The position numbers and the translations under genes are program-made. Under the pieces are notes generated by a model. That model was not told the origin of the DNA, searched no databases, and saw nothing but the letters and a program-made list of their open reading frames with translations. Below are positions 1 to 11,114 of a stretch of 33,459 bases of DNA, piece after piece (within the stretch, counting starts at the first letter, position 1; each line of letters starts with the position of its first letter). The stretch is from Sperchopsis tessellata (Eukaryota; Arthropoda; Insecta; Coleoptera; Hydrophilidae): the NCBI GenBank assembly GCA_033557685.1, contig JAWQRN010000233.1, positions 1 to 33,459 on the forward strand, in the 5' to 3' direction.

Positions 1-239
1 AAAATTAATTTGCTGTTTAGAATGAAGTTAGTTGCATTTCAAGACGTATATACATTTATTAAAAAAATACGCACTTACTTTTTGATGACCCGATATAAAC
101 TATAGAGTACCTCGCGCCGGCCCTGCTTAGATTGGCCACAAATGAACATCTGTTATTTCGTCCATTACAGCATCTAAGACCACAGCACCATCTCACGTTC
201 TAATTACATTTAAATTTTATTTTTTAGTACTGCCTCAAA

Positions 240-1263
240 ATGCCATTGTATAGAAGAAAATTACAAACATCCAAAACTAACAAACCTTCGGACATTCCAA
301 AAAGGAAAGATTTAGTTAAAAACGAAAAATTTAACCTTTTAAATTTTATTAATAAAAATTTCGAAATTAGTAAACCAAGTTTTTCATCAAGTGGAACATC
401 TACAGAAGAAACGGAATGTATTGTGGAGTCTACTAAGCCAAATATTAAATTAGAGCCCTTAAAGAAAATACCCTTAAGCCCTTTAGAAATTGCTAGTCCG
501 AATTCAAGTACTAATTATGAAAATGATAAAAACTCAATTAGTAAAGAAATTGTGCCCCTTAAGTCAAAGGAAAGAATTAATAAAAAAACTGTTACCCGAA
601 ATAAATATAGTGGTGGTGAAGATGGCTCTAAAGCAAAAAAATCATCCACAATTTCAGCCTTAAATAATGTGACTAACAAAATACCAGGCTTGAGCATAAC
701 CGTATCAAAAAAGAACAAAAAGAAACCAGTCACAGAAGAACAAATAATTTTCTCACCAAAGGAAAGGAAAACTGAAACATTAAATCATTCCATTAAGTCT
801 CAAACTTGTTCTTCACAAAAGTCTTCGCAGCCTAATAAAGAAAATGGAAATCTTTATGATATGGCAAGCAAAATACCTGATTTGAGCATAACCATTTTAG
901 AGAAAATCAAAAATAAAGCGGCCAAAAAAGATGTAATTATTACTTCATCGATGTTAAATTCACCAAAGGATAAGAAAAATGAAACATTGTTTCAATCCAG
1001 TAATTCCCAAAAATATTCATCCCAAAGATCTTCACAACCTAACAAAATACAAGAACACTTGTATGAGTACTTATCACAAAAAGAAACTCCTGAAATTGAA
1101 CCACCTGAAGGTCTGACACATAGGCAGCGACTAGAATGGTTACAAAAACAAAGAGAGACTGGTTTATATGTACATTGTGATAATTGTGACAAGCTACGGT
1201 ACTTGAAGGACACCCATGATCCTTTAGACTTACCTCACAAATGGTTCTGCAACATGAATCTGG
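240..1263 (+). CDS. ZCWPW1: ZCWPW1-like exon A: N-terminus and most of the CW domain
   Basis: 341 codons plus one base. It ends with the donor CTGG|GTAGGT; the in-frame stop just past it lies in the intron. It holds the first three CW zinc cysteines (C-D-N-C and W-F-C) and the tandem 64-residue module. Positions usually Trp in CW domains (W-x-x-C and K-W-R) are Tyr and Leu here (Y-V-H-C, K-L-R). Confidence 0.88.
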
Positions 1264-4200
1264 GTAGGTAAACATTCAGCTTGAATATAACACGCTCATC
1301 TCAATTAGTGGTGGGCTAAATAGTTTTTTTTTTGCAGAACAGTATCAAATCAGTTTCAGAAAAAGAACAGTTTAACAGTTGTGAAAGAACTTGTATTGTT
1401 GCAATTTAAGATTTATTATATGATAAACTACATAAAAAGAACTATTTGATATTTATGTTTCCGTTGTACCTGAACTGATTCACTTTACAAGAAATTAGAT
1501 TATCCATTTCAATTAGTTTGGTTAAACCTAGCAGCAATAGGAAAACACAATTATGGAAAAAAAATATTTAATTTTGTCCTGGGCTCCAAAAATATTCTTT
1601 AAATTTCAGCTTTAATTTTTCGATACATTACTAAATACATACATTTTTAGTATTAATTAAACATTTTCAATTCTTGGTATGTTACTGAGGGATATTTGCA
1701 TGATGCAGCAACTCCAAATCTGGAGGTCAATTGTTCGCACCGCATGTAGCCTACACATTTAGCGACTGGCACTTTTAACACATTCAGTTCTTATCTAAGG
1801 GTTTACTATTTTGTTTGCAACTGGGTGTTCCTTTATTCTGTTTTATTTTAGAATAGTTCTTTTTAAAAAACTTGTGCTCTTTTTTGTCTGCCAATAATCT
1901 CAATACTGTCATTTAAAAATTTTAATAAATTAGGTAACTACTTACCTCCATTTTAAACACTTGCTTTAGTTGTTATTACCATATTTATACCTATCTTTGA
2001 AAAATGCATTAATTGCATTTTTAGGTCTCTATTTATTGGTTTAGGCTCCATAGATTCTATAGTTAAGTACCAAAGAATCTCAATCTTTTTCGGAATTTGT
2101 TTTATGCGATTTTACTTTACGTAAAAGTCTTCTGGATTTCGTTGCTAGCTAAAGGATTAGTCCAGATTGATAAGTAAACAAACAAAAAAACTGTTTGTCG
2201 TTGAAAGGCAAACTCGTCTCAAACACTTTTCTATATCTCCATTATCTAAATATAAATTAGAAATAGGCCACGATATTATCTTCAAGGACGTACAAATTCT
2301 CATAGTCATCAAATTATTTCCCTAGAATAATAAGCGATTATCAAAATATATAAACATTACAGAAAAATCTAAATTGTGATAACGGTTATTATTTGGCATA
2401 TTCTTGGAAATATTCAGTATCCAAGCTCTGTACAAACTCCACAAGAGACACTGGCAGCCAGTATCCTGTCAGCCAATAGGAAACTAGCCTTCCCAATAGA
2501 ATCCTCATTGACGCCCTGCCGCAACATATCAATAAGTTTGTGCATCACTGATTTCATTCATTCTATGTCTATTACTTTTGAGAGCTACTTGTCAGTCTAT
2601 ACATGGCACTTTTTAGAGCTACTTGGCAGTCTATACCTAGCATGGTTAAGAGCTACATGCAGTTTACACCTAGCACCTGGAAATCCTGAAGATAAGTCTG
2701 CATTTATTGTATTCGCTTATATAATCATCTTATAACAATCGGGAGTCTATAGATCCTGATCATAATGTAGTACTGTATACTTCCGGACAAACTGGAATTC
2801 ACATTACATATTCTTTTTGGTCTGCGAGAGCTGAACTCTGACCCAACATATCTGAATGGCATTCTCCTATAAACCATCTGGATACTCTAGGAGTTACAGT
2901 TTTCTCCCTGTATTAGTAATAATTATTGTTTCTTATGTAATCTATTTTCCGGGTATTTATTCGAGAATGAGGCATGTGTTAGAATAAAGGGAACTATAAG
3001 AGAAAGTTTTAAAATAAAACAAACAAGGATTTGTGATGTCCCCTTGGTTATTTAATATTTTCATTGATAAATGTATATGTGAGACTTGCATGGAAAGGGA
3101 GGGAGTAACAGTCGGTGGTTGAAAAAAGAATGTTTTAATGTTTGCTGATGATGCATACAGTAATATTAAGTGAAAATGCTACAGTTTACATTTGATGGGT
3201 AGGTCACAAGCAATAGAAAGAATGAATCTTAATGTTAACGTGGTTAAAACCGAAGTTTTGGTGATTGAGAATGAGACAGTAAGAATTGATTACACCGTTA
3301 GCATAAAAAGTACAATATTTAAACAAGTGGACAATATTTCATACCTAGGGAGCACATTTTAAAATACGAGTGAACGCAAGTTGGTAAGTAGTTGGTGCAT
3401 GTGTATGATTATACAGAATTAACGACACAAAAAAGGATAAAGTGGCTATAATAGTGTTTTGGTTCCTAATATAGTAGTGAGACATGGATATAGCAGGAAC
3501 CACAGAAAAGGAAGATAAATGCAGTGGGCATGGACTATCTTGGAAGTGAATGCAAAAAGAGATGGATTGATAGGGTTAGGAATTCATCGGTGTTACACAC
3601 ATTTTCTGTGAGAGATTATGTGACGGATCACATGGAAAAGTGTGTTGTGCTGATTTGGGCATTTAGAAAATATTGAGTGAGCTAAGAATTGCAAAAAAGA
3701 TACATGTAGGTGTGGTAGAGGGTGGGAGAGGTGCAGGTAGGTCTAGGGAAATATGGTTAGATAAAGTTGGTGAGATTCTGGAAAGTATACAAGTAGGAAA
3801 TAGAAGAAATATAAGAGCATATATGACAAGGTGTTCAGAGTTAATAGAGGCTAATGACATTTGCCAGAGTAAAGGAGAATGAAGTCTTACTGCTGGCTGT
3901 GTCCTAGTTACAGTTATGTAATCTAATTCTAAAATCATTCTGCAGATAAATCCCATAATGATTGTACAATACCAGAAGAACCACTGTGTCCGTATACGGA
4001 AGTTTTATTACTTGAAAACCTTTATAATGCTGGAAGTATTGTTTGGGCTAAATTAGTTGGTTATCCATGGTGGCCAGCAATAGTTGATGATTGTCCAGAT
4101 AGTGAACAATTTTATTGGGTAGAATTATTTTCTGATACACCGGTGAGTATTAATATTTATTTAATAAGTAAAGTTTCATGCATATGAATTGAATGTAATA

Positions 4201-5808
4201 ATTAAAAAGAAAAAAAAACTTGATGGTGTCAAACGGAAGACCTCTGCCACACTAAAGAGGTCTAACCCCTTAACCATATATACCTAATACACATTTGATA
4301 TACTAAATGTGTTATGTATTTTATTAAATCATAATATTTTATAACTGAAATACATACTGAATTAATAGAGAGATAAAAGCACAATTGGCATTATATAAAC
4401 TGTGTCAATATTATCGCCAAATATACAATTTCCCATTGAATCTCTACTACTACTACTACTAGTGCTTTTTATAAAGTGAAACAATGCTGCACAACACTAT
4501 CTAATCATGTTAAAGTTGAAAAATATTTAATAAATACCATAGAGTTTCCATGCACTTTTCACGAACCTACTAAGTGTTCCATTTGTCGGACCTTCTTCGT
4601 AAACTAAAAAACTTTTCTATTTGAATTTTTTTTTACCAGTATCAGCTTATGAGTTATCAAAAATGGTTGTACATATATAGTGTTTGCAACTAATTATTTG
4701 ATTTTTCTATTGTTTGACTTTTAACTTAATATTATGTTTGTTAACTTGATTTTAGACATGGTACAACGTCACATTTTTTGATAAAGACGATGTAACAAGA
4801 GCATGGCTTAAACCCTCACAGATAAAAAAGTTTTTGGGAAACCAACCTAATTTGAAGGCGGTACCTTTTCGATATAAGAAAAGATTGGATTATGCAATTG
4901 ACCAAGCAAATGATGCTATAGGACTACCTTTATCTGAAAGACTATCTAAATATAGCTTCATAGCACGTTGGAATAAAAATATTTGTTCACCAGTCATTGG
5001 GCGGAAACATGGCAAAGATATATATGATTCATCAGATGCTGAAGACTCGGACATTAAACATAAAACTACATCTAAAATATTTCCTTCTAAGAATTCCAAA
5101 AACATTGTCTTGAAGAAGCAAACACATAATTCTAAAAATACGAATTCAAAAGAGAGAACTAACATTTTTATGAATAACCTAAGGAAAAATAAGAAGAGTG
5201 TCAAATATCATAACGAAAGTAGTGATTCATCAAGCTCAGAATCTGACGATTCATCTATTGGTAACATTAGAAGTTGTAAAAATTCAATGCGAATTTATAG
5301 TCAAAATTCTGGATCCGTTTATCTGTCTAATCAACAAAAACAGTTTTCACAGAAAAGTGCATATGAAAATAAGTACCCTAAGAAAAATCAAAAGAAACGT
5401 GCTAAATCTCTAAGTTCAGAGTCTGATAACACCAATTTGCTTGAGAATGACAAAGAGCCCAAATATACTAATAGTCAAAACAGTAAATCTAAGAGATCAA
5501 AAGCCAATTCTTCTGATGAAATATTCAAATTAAATCCAAATAAAAGATTTAGCAGATTAATGATTTTACCCCACTCTTACAGCCAAAAATCTTTTTGCAA
5601 TAGCGAATCATCTTTAGTGGTTTCTAGTCAAAGAGAACATGCCGCTTCATTAGGAACCACTAAAAGAGGGGAAAGTTGTCAAAACGATATTGTTACTAGT
5701 ACTGGAGTAACACCCGATCATTTGGAAGGGAATCTTTCATATGTTGATGATATCTTATCAAATCAAGTAGAACTACCCATTAATTCTTTCAATTTTGATT
5801 TGTTATAA
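240..5808 (+). CDS. ZCWPW1: ZCWPW1-like CW zinc finger / PWWP chromatin reader, gene span (3 exons)
   Basis: Coding exons 240-1263, 3946-4142 and 4756-5808 join in frame (G|AT split codon, then phase 0) to about 757 residues. Order: basic, Ser/Lys-rich N-terminus with a 64-residue duplication (about 147-206 and 211-275); CW zinc finger about 309-350; PWWP about 370-432 with G-Y-P-W-W-P; a helical stretch ending S-F-I-A-R-W; then a Ser/Lys/Asn-rich tail. CW followed within about 20 residues by PWWP is the ZCWPW1/2 arrangement. Vertebrate ZCWPW1 is a nuclear reader of H3K4me3 (CW) and H3K36me3 (PWWP) acting in meiotic break repair. Here the zinc cysteines are kept but two tryptophans of the CW methyl-lysine cage are not, so H3K4me3 binding is doubtful. 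The ATG at 240 has a good context (CAAAATGCC). A possible acceptor (TTTTTTAG, ending 227) just upstream, with no stop between, means a 5' coding exon cannot be excluded. Family call firm; ZCWPW1 versus ZCWPW2 less so. Confidence 0.9.
678..1064 (+). repeat. In-frame tandem duplication of about 192 bp (64 residues)
   Basis: Two coding units of equal spacing, 678-857 and 870-1064. Each begins K-I-P-[GD]-L-S-I-T, passes S-P-K-[ED]-[RK]-K and [NK]-E-T-L or T-E-T-L, and ends S-S-Q-[KR]-S-S-Q-P-N-K followed by L-Y-[DE]. The function of the unit is unknown. Confidence 0.85.
1370..1990 (+). repeat. Dispersed repeat, copy 1
   Basis: Aligns by eye, with gaps, to 7760-8210 in the same orientation. Shared anchors include CAAGAAATTAG/GCAAGAAATTAG, CAATTAGTT, CACAATTATG, CACCGCATG and AGTTGTTRTTA. 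No coding sense was seen. It is probably an old non-autonomous element or UTR fragment; the class is unknown and the boundaries approximate. Confidence 0.55.
2581..2690 (+). repeat. Tandem array of three 34-bp units (foldback-element family)
   Basis: AGAGCTAC begins at 2581, 2615 and 2649, an exact period of 34 bp. Units read approximately AGAGCTACTTGGCAGTCTAT then ACCTAGCAC. The same unit forms the arms of the foldback element at 6131-6433, so this looks like an isolated right-arm fragment. Confidence 0.75.
3016..3890 (+). mobile_element. Decayed non-LTR retrotransposon, C-terminal reverse transcriptase
   Basis: Frame-broken coding remains. Q-G-F-V-M-S-P-W-L-F-N (about 3030) is the conserved RT block that usually reads Q-G-C-V-M-S-P-W-L-F-N. 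It is followed by F-A-D-D (about 3140), a V-V-K-T-E-V-L block, I-S-Y-L-G (about 3340), and a C-terminal G-R-G-A-G-R-S-R-E-I-W-L-D motif (about 3723) inside a 69-codon open stretch at 3673-3882. Many stops and frameshifts make it dead. It lies in the sense orientation in the intron. The 5' part is missing or unrecognisable; the clade is not assigned. Confidence 0.75.
3946..4142 (+). CDS. ZCWPW1: ZCWPW1-like exon B: end of CW domain and first half of PWWP
   Basis: Acceptor TTCTGCAG|AT, donor CCG|GTGAGT. It completes the split Asp codon, supplies the fourth CW cysteine (H-N-D-C) and I-P-E-E-P-L, where vertebrate ZCWPW1 has a Trp after P-E-E-T. Then comes V-W-A-K-L-V-G-Y-P-W-W-P-A, the PWWP signature. 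Confidence 0.9.
4143..4755 (+). other. ZCWPW1-like intron 2
   Basis: GT-AG (GTGAGT ... TTGATTTTAG), 613 bp, AT-rich. The only feature is a short CTA microsatellite at about 4444-4461. Confidence 0.8.
4756..5808 (+). CDS. ZCWPW1: ZCWPW1-like exon C: second half of PWWP and C-terminal tail
   Basis: Phase-0 acceptor TTTTAG|ACATGG. It opens T-W-Y-N-V-T-F-F-D, the strand carrying a PWWP cage aromatic, then V-T-R-A-W-L and a conserved helical block (F-R-Y-K-K-R-L-D-Y-A-I-D-Q-A; L-S-K-Y-S-F-I-A-R-W). The remaining 250 or so residues are low-complexity, rich in Ser, Lys and Asn with acidic S-S-D-S-S-S-S-E-S-D runs. The stop is TAA at 5806-5808. Confidence 0.9.
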   Translation, partial: TWYNVTFFDKDDVTRAWLKPSQIKKFLGNQPNLKAVPFRYKKRLDYAIDQANDAIGLPLSERLSKYSFIARWNKNICSPVIGRKHGKDIYDSSDAEDSDIKHKTTSKIFPSKNSKNIVLKKQTHNSKNTNSKERTNIFMNNLRKNKKSVKYHNESSDSSSSESDDSSIGNIRSCKNSMRIYSQNSGSVYLSNQQKQFSQKSAYENKYPKKNQKKRAKSLSSESDNTNLLENDKEPKYTNSQNSKSKRSKANSSDEIFKLNPNKRFSRLMILPHSYSQKSFCNSESSLVVSSQREHAASLGTTKRGESCQNDIVTSTGVTPDHLEGNLSYVDDILSNQVELPINSFNFDLL

Positions 5809-5995
5809 TTTAATTTATTATATATTTTTTTTTTTTATTACATTGTTAAAATTGTTTTGTTTTTCAACATTGTTAGAATTATTTTGTTTTTATCATTAAA
5901 TTCTTAGAATTGTCACAATAACATCTACTGTTACATGAAAAGTCAGTTAAAATTCTTACTTTTTATTTTTTGTAGACCTTCTAATTTTGTTTATT

Positions 5996-6001
5996 AATAA
6001 A
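5996..6001 (+). terminator. Poly(A) signal AATAAA of the ZCWPW1-like gene
   Basis: First AATAAA after the stop codon, about 190 bp downstream and followed by a T-rich stretch. Use as the real polyadenylation site is inferred. Confidence 0.6.
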
Positions 6002-6130
6002 CCAGTTGATATTTGTGTTAACGCATTTTTTGTTTTATTTTAATTTTTTAGTTTAAGTATGTGTTATTGACTTATTAGTAGAACAAATTAGAAATTATCG
6101 AATTTTATTTTAATTAATAGTTAAATTTTT

Positions 6131-6433
6131 CCAGGAGGTAACCGAGTGTTGGCTTTTGTTTTTGCTGACGTAAAAGTGCTAATTATAGATTGCCATGTAG
6201 CTTTGAATAGTGCTAGAAGTAGGTGCCGACCAGCTCTAAAAAATGCTAATAATAAAATAGCATGTAGCTCTCACAAGTACTAATCAAGAAATAAATTATT
6301 AAATAAAATATATAAATTTATATATTACATGTTACTTTTTATAACTGGTCGACACCTAAATCTAGCACTTTTCAGAGCTACATGGCAATCTATAATTAGC
6401 ACTTTTAAGAGCTTCATATATTGATAATGTTCC
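6131..6433. mobile_element. Foldback (MITE-like) element with 34-bp unit arms
   Basis: Left arm 6171-6233 and right arm 6345-6407 are inverted copies matching at 58 of 63 positions by eye. They flank an AT-rich centre around 6290-6340. Each arm is made of about 34-bp units (AGAGCTA at 6374, AGAGCTT at 6408; GCTCT spaced likewise on the left). Outside the left arm is CCAGGAGGTAACCGAGTG, matching the ends of related copies at 11115 and 27332. No coding capacity; the class is unknown. Confidence 0.8.
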
Positions 6434-7759
6434 TTAGTTTGAAATGATATCCCAAAAGTATAACAACATTTCTAAAACCACTTATTGTAATTTATGCGAT
6501 AGTACGAGATTTTTTTAAAATTGTTTCTGAACTCTAGTTATCATCAACTTTATATTTTCTTATAGGCAAAATGTTACATTTTACCATATTTTTCATATTT
6601 TTTCTTGTTCTTTACAAAAATGTATTATAAAAAAAAACAATATGGATAAGGACCGATGGGGTAGATTAAACAATAAAAGTAAATTGATACCAAAAATATT
6701 TCTCTTGCAATAAATTAGGAATTTATTCGATTTTTGTCAGTTTAGTCAATTTTGATTTCTGAAAAAATGTTTGTTTTCTAATTTTCTCTTTTAAAGAAAC
6801 ATTTTTGTAAAGATCAAGATAAATTACATAAAAATATGATAAAAAATATAAAATTACAATAAGATAATAAAAAGTTGAAAATGATTTCAAAGTTACATCG
6901 TGTAGGTTGTAACTCAGGTGGCGCACTCTGCTTATAAAGAGCATGACTACTTCAGCCTACTCAATGGATGCCGACAATATTAATAGCACACTTAATTTGG
7001 CTGGGAGGGACTCACGTAGGCTATATTTTGTGAGGTATAGGTTGCTTATATTGGCTCAATATGTCATGTACGTACACAAAAATCTGGGGTGGCTTCATAA
7101 AAATTGATCCAGCTATCATACTTACAACACAGTCAATGTTATATCTAGCATCTGTAAACTCACTTATCTATGATCCAGTGGCAATATCCAACTCAGGTTA
7201 TAAGGATATATATTCACCTTCTCAATTCCATGAAAAACCTTCAAATAAAGAATACACTCAAAAAATTTCTGGGCGATAATTCTACACCCATGTTGAGTTT
7301 TTTGACACCTCTGACTTATTTTACCCGGACCCATATGCTAGTGACCACTTTTTCACTTTATTAACTTATATTTTGTAATGTTCAGTACTGAAAGACTTTG
7401 TTTTATATTTTTAAATATAAATGAATGATATTCTATATTCAGAAAGTAGTTATAGAAATGTTCCCATAGTATTCATTCTTACACACGGTATATACAGGCT
7501 GACGAGTACTGGCCATATAAAATATATTTCTCAAATATGACGATTCTGTAAACATCTGCAGTAGATGGTACAAAGTAGTATTTTACATGATCAAGCCCGA
7601 CCTGCTCCTGGTAAAATCGAGCAACTATTCCAAAGAAATACTTCAGTTTAGAATAGTAATTTGGAACACTAAGACCAGTGTAAATTGCATAGCTCCAAGT
7701 GAAAACTAATTACCTTCAGCGTTCAGATCCGAATCCGAAGAACATCAAAAACTAAAATA

Positions 7760-8210
7760 CTACATACTGTGTTGTTGCAGTTGATTTATTAGACAGGGCA
7801 GCATGTGAAACAATAAACACTAAACTTAAAGAAACTGTTTTATATTTTTAGTTGTCCGTCTTAACCCCAACACATTTACTTCGCAAGAAATTAGGTCGTC
7901 TATTACAATTAGTTCAGCTAATCAAAAAGGTGCTGTATTTTTCCTAGAATTTACACAATTATGTGCAACGAAAACTTCATTTTTTGGCTAGTAACTGCAA
8001 CTGTACGATATGATTTCATGCGTCAACTTCAAGTTCGGAGGCCACCGCATGCAATTTAAAACCTGGAGTCATTCAAAGCAAACGTACCTCAACTTGAATC
8101 AAATTTGGTACCGGCACCACCTCAACTAACATTCTACGAAGCACATAAAAAAAAACAGTTAAGTGCTCCAAACACTTAATTTCAGTTGTTGTTAATCTGC
8201 CCTCCTATGA
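7760..8210 (+). repeat. Dispersed repeat, copy 2
   Basis: Same-orientation diverged partner of 1370-1990, sharing GCAAGAAATTAG, CAATTAGTT, CACAATTATG and CACCGCATG in the same order. Non-coding; boundaries approximate. Confidence 0.55.
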
Positions 8211-9782
8211 GGTGTGTAGAGTCAGACATCTCTTCAAACACAGCAATAAAAAAGTAATTTATATACTAGATAATTCTAAGAAAATCGTACAAGAAAATGT
8301 TGATGCAAAGATAAAATGAAAATCTTACATTTTGATCAAGGTGGACCTGAAAACCTGTTTTAATGATAGGTTGCATCAATTAGTGTAACATTAATTATTA
8401 AATGTCTTTTTAATAGAATTTTCATTATATTGTCAAATATTTTTAATTATTTTTATAAATAAAACTAATAAAAAGAAATATTAATAGTGCCCAATTTTCG
8501 GTGGTATTAAATAGTAAACTCTGTTAATAATATAGTTAGAGGAAAACTAACTAATACTTTGTGATGCAATTTTTTGTGAGAATTAATATGGTTGAAATAG
8601 GAAAATATTTATTCTTTTAGTTTCTTTAAAATCGCTAAAAACGTTATTTTCGTACCCCTAGTCTTTAGAAGGGCTGATTGTCAAATATTGACAATGTATC
8701 TCAAATATAGGAAGTTACAGTTACATTTTATAACGACGAGACCAATTATATAAAATATTAACAAAATGAGCCTCGCAACTATCCTATAAAACCTAACACT
8801 CATTATATTTTCAATAATATATTATACTGGATTAACAATAATAACATATATTATGTTAAATTTCAAATGTTTATCATAAAAAAAATCCATAGATATTATT
8901 TAGTAACTATCTTAGATAAGCATACTTCAAGAAATGGCTTTGATGTTTATTTAGTTTTTTGCTTAGTATTTTTATTTTTTTTTTTGAGAAATGCTACTCA
9001 AAATTTCCTCATATTTTTAGAGCAACTAGTGTAATAAATAAATAGGGTAAGGCACATATAGATCCTCATGGATACTTGTTTAATTTGTAAGAAGTTTTTA
9101 GCAGATACAAATGAATACCCACAACCTTTGTTTTTGATGTCAGAGTTTATGTGGTTTAAGAAGGAATATTCTGTCATATGTTTGTAACTAAATCACCTGA
9201 CTTGCCATCAGACATATATTACTGAAAAAGTCAAGATATGCAAGAACAAACCAAACATAACTCAATCGTTTCCAACAAACAAATATTCTATTAATATTGT
9301 ACTTCTTATAATAGTAAGTGAGACTAGAGTACACAATTGGCAAATCCTCAAATTCATGTGTTCTCAACATTAACTTTATTCATCTTGGAAAAAACAAACG
9401 ATACGCCTAAATTTTAAGTACAAAAACAACCTTCATCTAGGCTTCCTTCGCAGTGATAAAAGACATTTTTATCAAGTTACGAACTCGTTCTTTGAATGGT
9501 TTCAATTAAAAATGATTGTGAAATATTAAACAAGTCATTTATGATGAAATTCTTACTTTTTCATGTTTTCAAACCGTAAACTAAGGCAGATTTAACAAGT
9601 AAACCTGTCTTAATCTATGGTTTAAAAACATTATATTTAAACTGATGACAGTTGACACTATTAATGTGTGTTGTCATTATTTGTGTAGTTGTTTTAAAGT
9701 ATTTAAAGATTTAATTAATGATTCCTGTCGTTTATGTTCCCTGTCTAACCTCTCGTTGTTTGTCACCTTATTTAATACAGCC

Positions 9783-9809
9783 CTGAAGATGACGCAAGGT
9801 CGTCGAAAC
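9783..9809 (+). other. Hammerhead-ribozyme-like core motif
   Basis: CTGAAGA (9783-9789), a short hairpin GACG/CGTC (9791-9794 with 9801-9804) and GAAAC (9805-9809) imitate the CUGANGA-stem II-GAAA core of hammerhead ribozymes. One extra T sits between the core and the stem, and I could not place stem III or the cleavage triplet. Penelope-like retroelements carry such motifs, so this may be the end of a degraded copy. Catalysis is not claimed. Confidence 0.35.
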
Positions 9810-10352
9810 ATGTCGGCTTAATAAATTTCAAAAATCAAACTGGTGTTTCAATTGGACCAATTTATTAATTATTTAAGGTATTAATATTGAAAATACATTA
9901 TACTCGATTCTGCTACAAGGAACAATATACAGAATGAAATACATATTTAGTATTTAGACGAATATTGTGGAGTTTTAATTTTATTTAGGACCATCATATT
10001 TTTAAATGAGATTTTGCTGACCAAAAATGAGAAGAAACAATAACTTTAAAAATGAAGACATAGTAATATCCTTAAGCAAACCTATACGATATAAATGTGA
10101 TGATGGACGGAGAACATCAAAATAAAACAACTGTAAATAGTAATAACGTTCATTTATGTATATTATTTATATATATATCTTCTATTTTGTGAAAAGCTGT
10201 TTTCAACGAATTAATATTGCATAGTGCAATAACACTGGTAGTCCAGGGCCATTCAGAGAGGAGGGCAAAAGTGGCACAAAAATCATCATTAAACTTAGCG
10301 TTATAAAAATTGAATTTAAAAGAATGCTACAAATTCTTGTAAAAACGGCGCT

Positions 10353-10515
10353 TGTCACATGCATTTATTAGCTTGCACCTAGTACATATCGCCGAAAAAT
10401 ATACAATTGCTAAATGGGTAACTACACTTTTTAACTGCACCTGTGTATAAACAACAGTAAAGGTGACACACACATTTATTACCTTGTACATATCACCAAA
10501 AAGTATAAAGTTAAT
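10353..10515 (+). repeat. Short direct repeat, two copies about 118 bp apart
   Basis: About 10353-10408 and 10469-10515 share the pattern CACATTTATTA, then CTTG, then GTACATATC and CCGAAAAATATA / CCAAAAAGTATA. Non-coding; origin unknown. Confidence 0.6.
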
Positions 10516-11114
10516 AACTGATCTGGTCAATATATATAATATATAAATATTATGTAATAAATATACTGATTTATACACAAAGACAAAGAGGAAGGAAGAA
10601 ATTTTTCTAATATTTGAATATTTTACTTGTCTTGAAACTGGAAAGTTGAGGAGACTCCAGAGGCTATTGAGGAAAACTATACAAACATTTACGATGATAA
10701 AATTGTTGACGAAACAAAATCAGTAGATACTGAAGGGCAGCGGTTTTCTCCGAGATGATTTATTTATAATATATATATATTATGCTAAATAGAAAAGCCA
10801 TAACATGTGATTGGCTTATATTTAGTCGAGACAAGCAATCATTATTTTGCTTTGCAAATTTATTATTTGGGAAGTTTCATTATCACCCTCCACAGTTAGC
10901 CTATCCCGATTGCGGGTTTTCTAACTGGAAAAAGTATATTTTCAACTAAATACGAAGTAATAGATTTGAAAAAAGTTATTGAGGATTCCATCTCCCTTAA
11001 GGTGAGGAAGATAAGGTTAACTTAGTTCTTGTATATTTTCTAGACTTTGTATATTTTGTTAAATGTTTTATTTATTGTTAACTTGAATAAAACGTAATTC
11101 AGTATGTAACCTTC

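Larger units (their letters stand above)
1264..3945 (+). other. ZCWPW1-like intron 1
   Basis: GT-AG intron (GTAGGT ... TTCTGCAG). It contains one copy of a diverged dispersed repeat (about 1370-1990), a three-unit 34-bp tandem array (2581-2690) and a decayed reverse-transcriptase relic (about 3016-3890). A 119-codon ORF at 2376-2735 overlaps the 34-bp repeat and shows no family features, so I do not call it a gene. Confidence 0.8.

Noticed and set aside
2581..2690. Regularly spaced repeats that could suggest a CRISPR-like array
   Set aside because: Units are contiguous 34-bp tandem repeats with no unique spacers, in a eukaryotic intron, and recur as inverted arms elsewhere.
2376..2735. 119-codon plus-strand ORF in intron 1
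   Set aside because: Overlaps the 34-bp tandem array, no domain, no splice or start context; fortuitous.
7061..7279. 72-codon plus-strand ORF in the intergenic interval
   Set aside because: No recognisable motif, no splice neighbours and no similarity that I can name.
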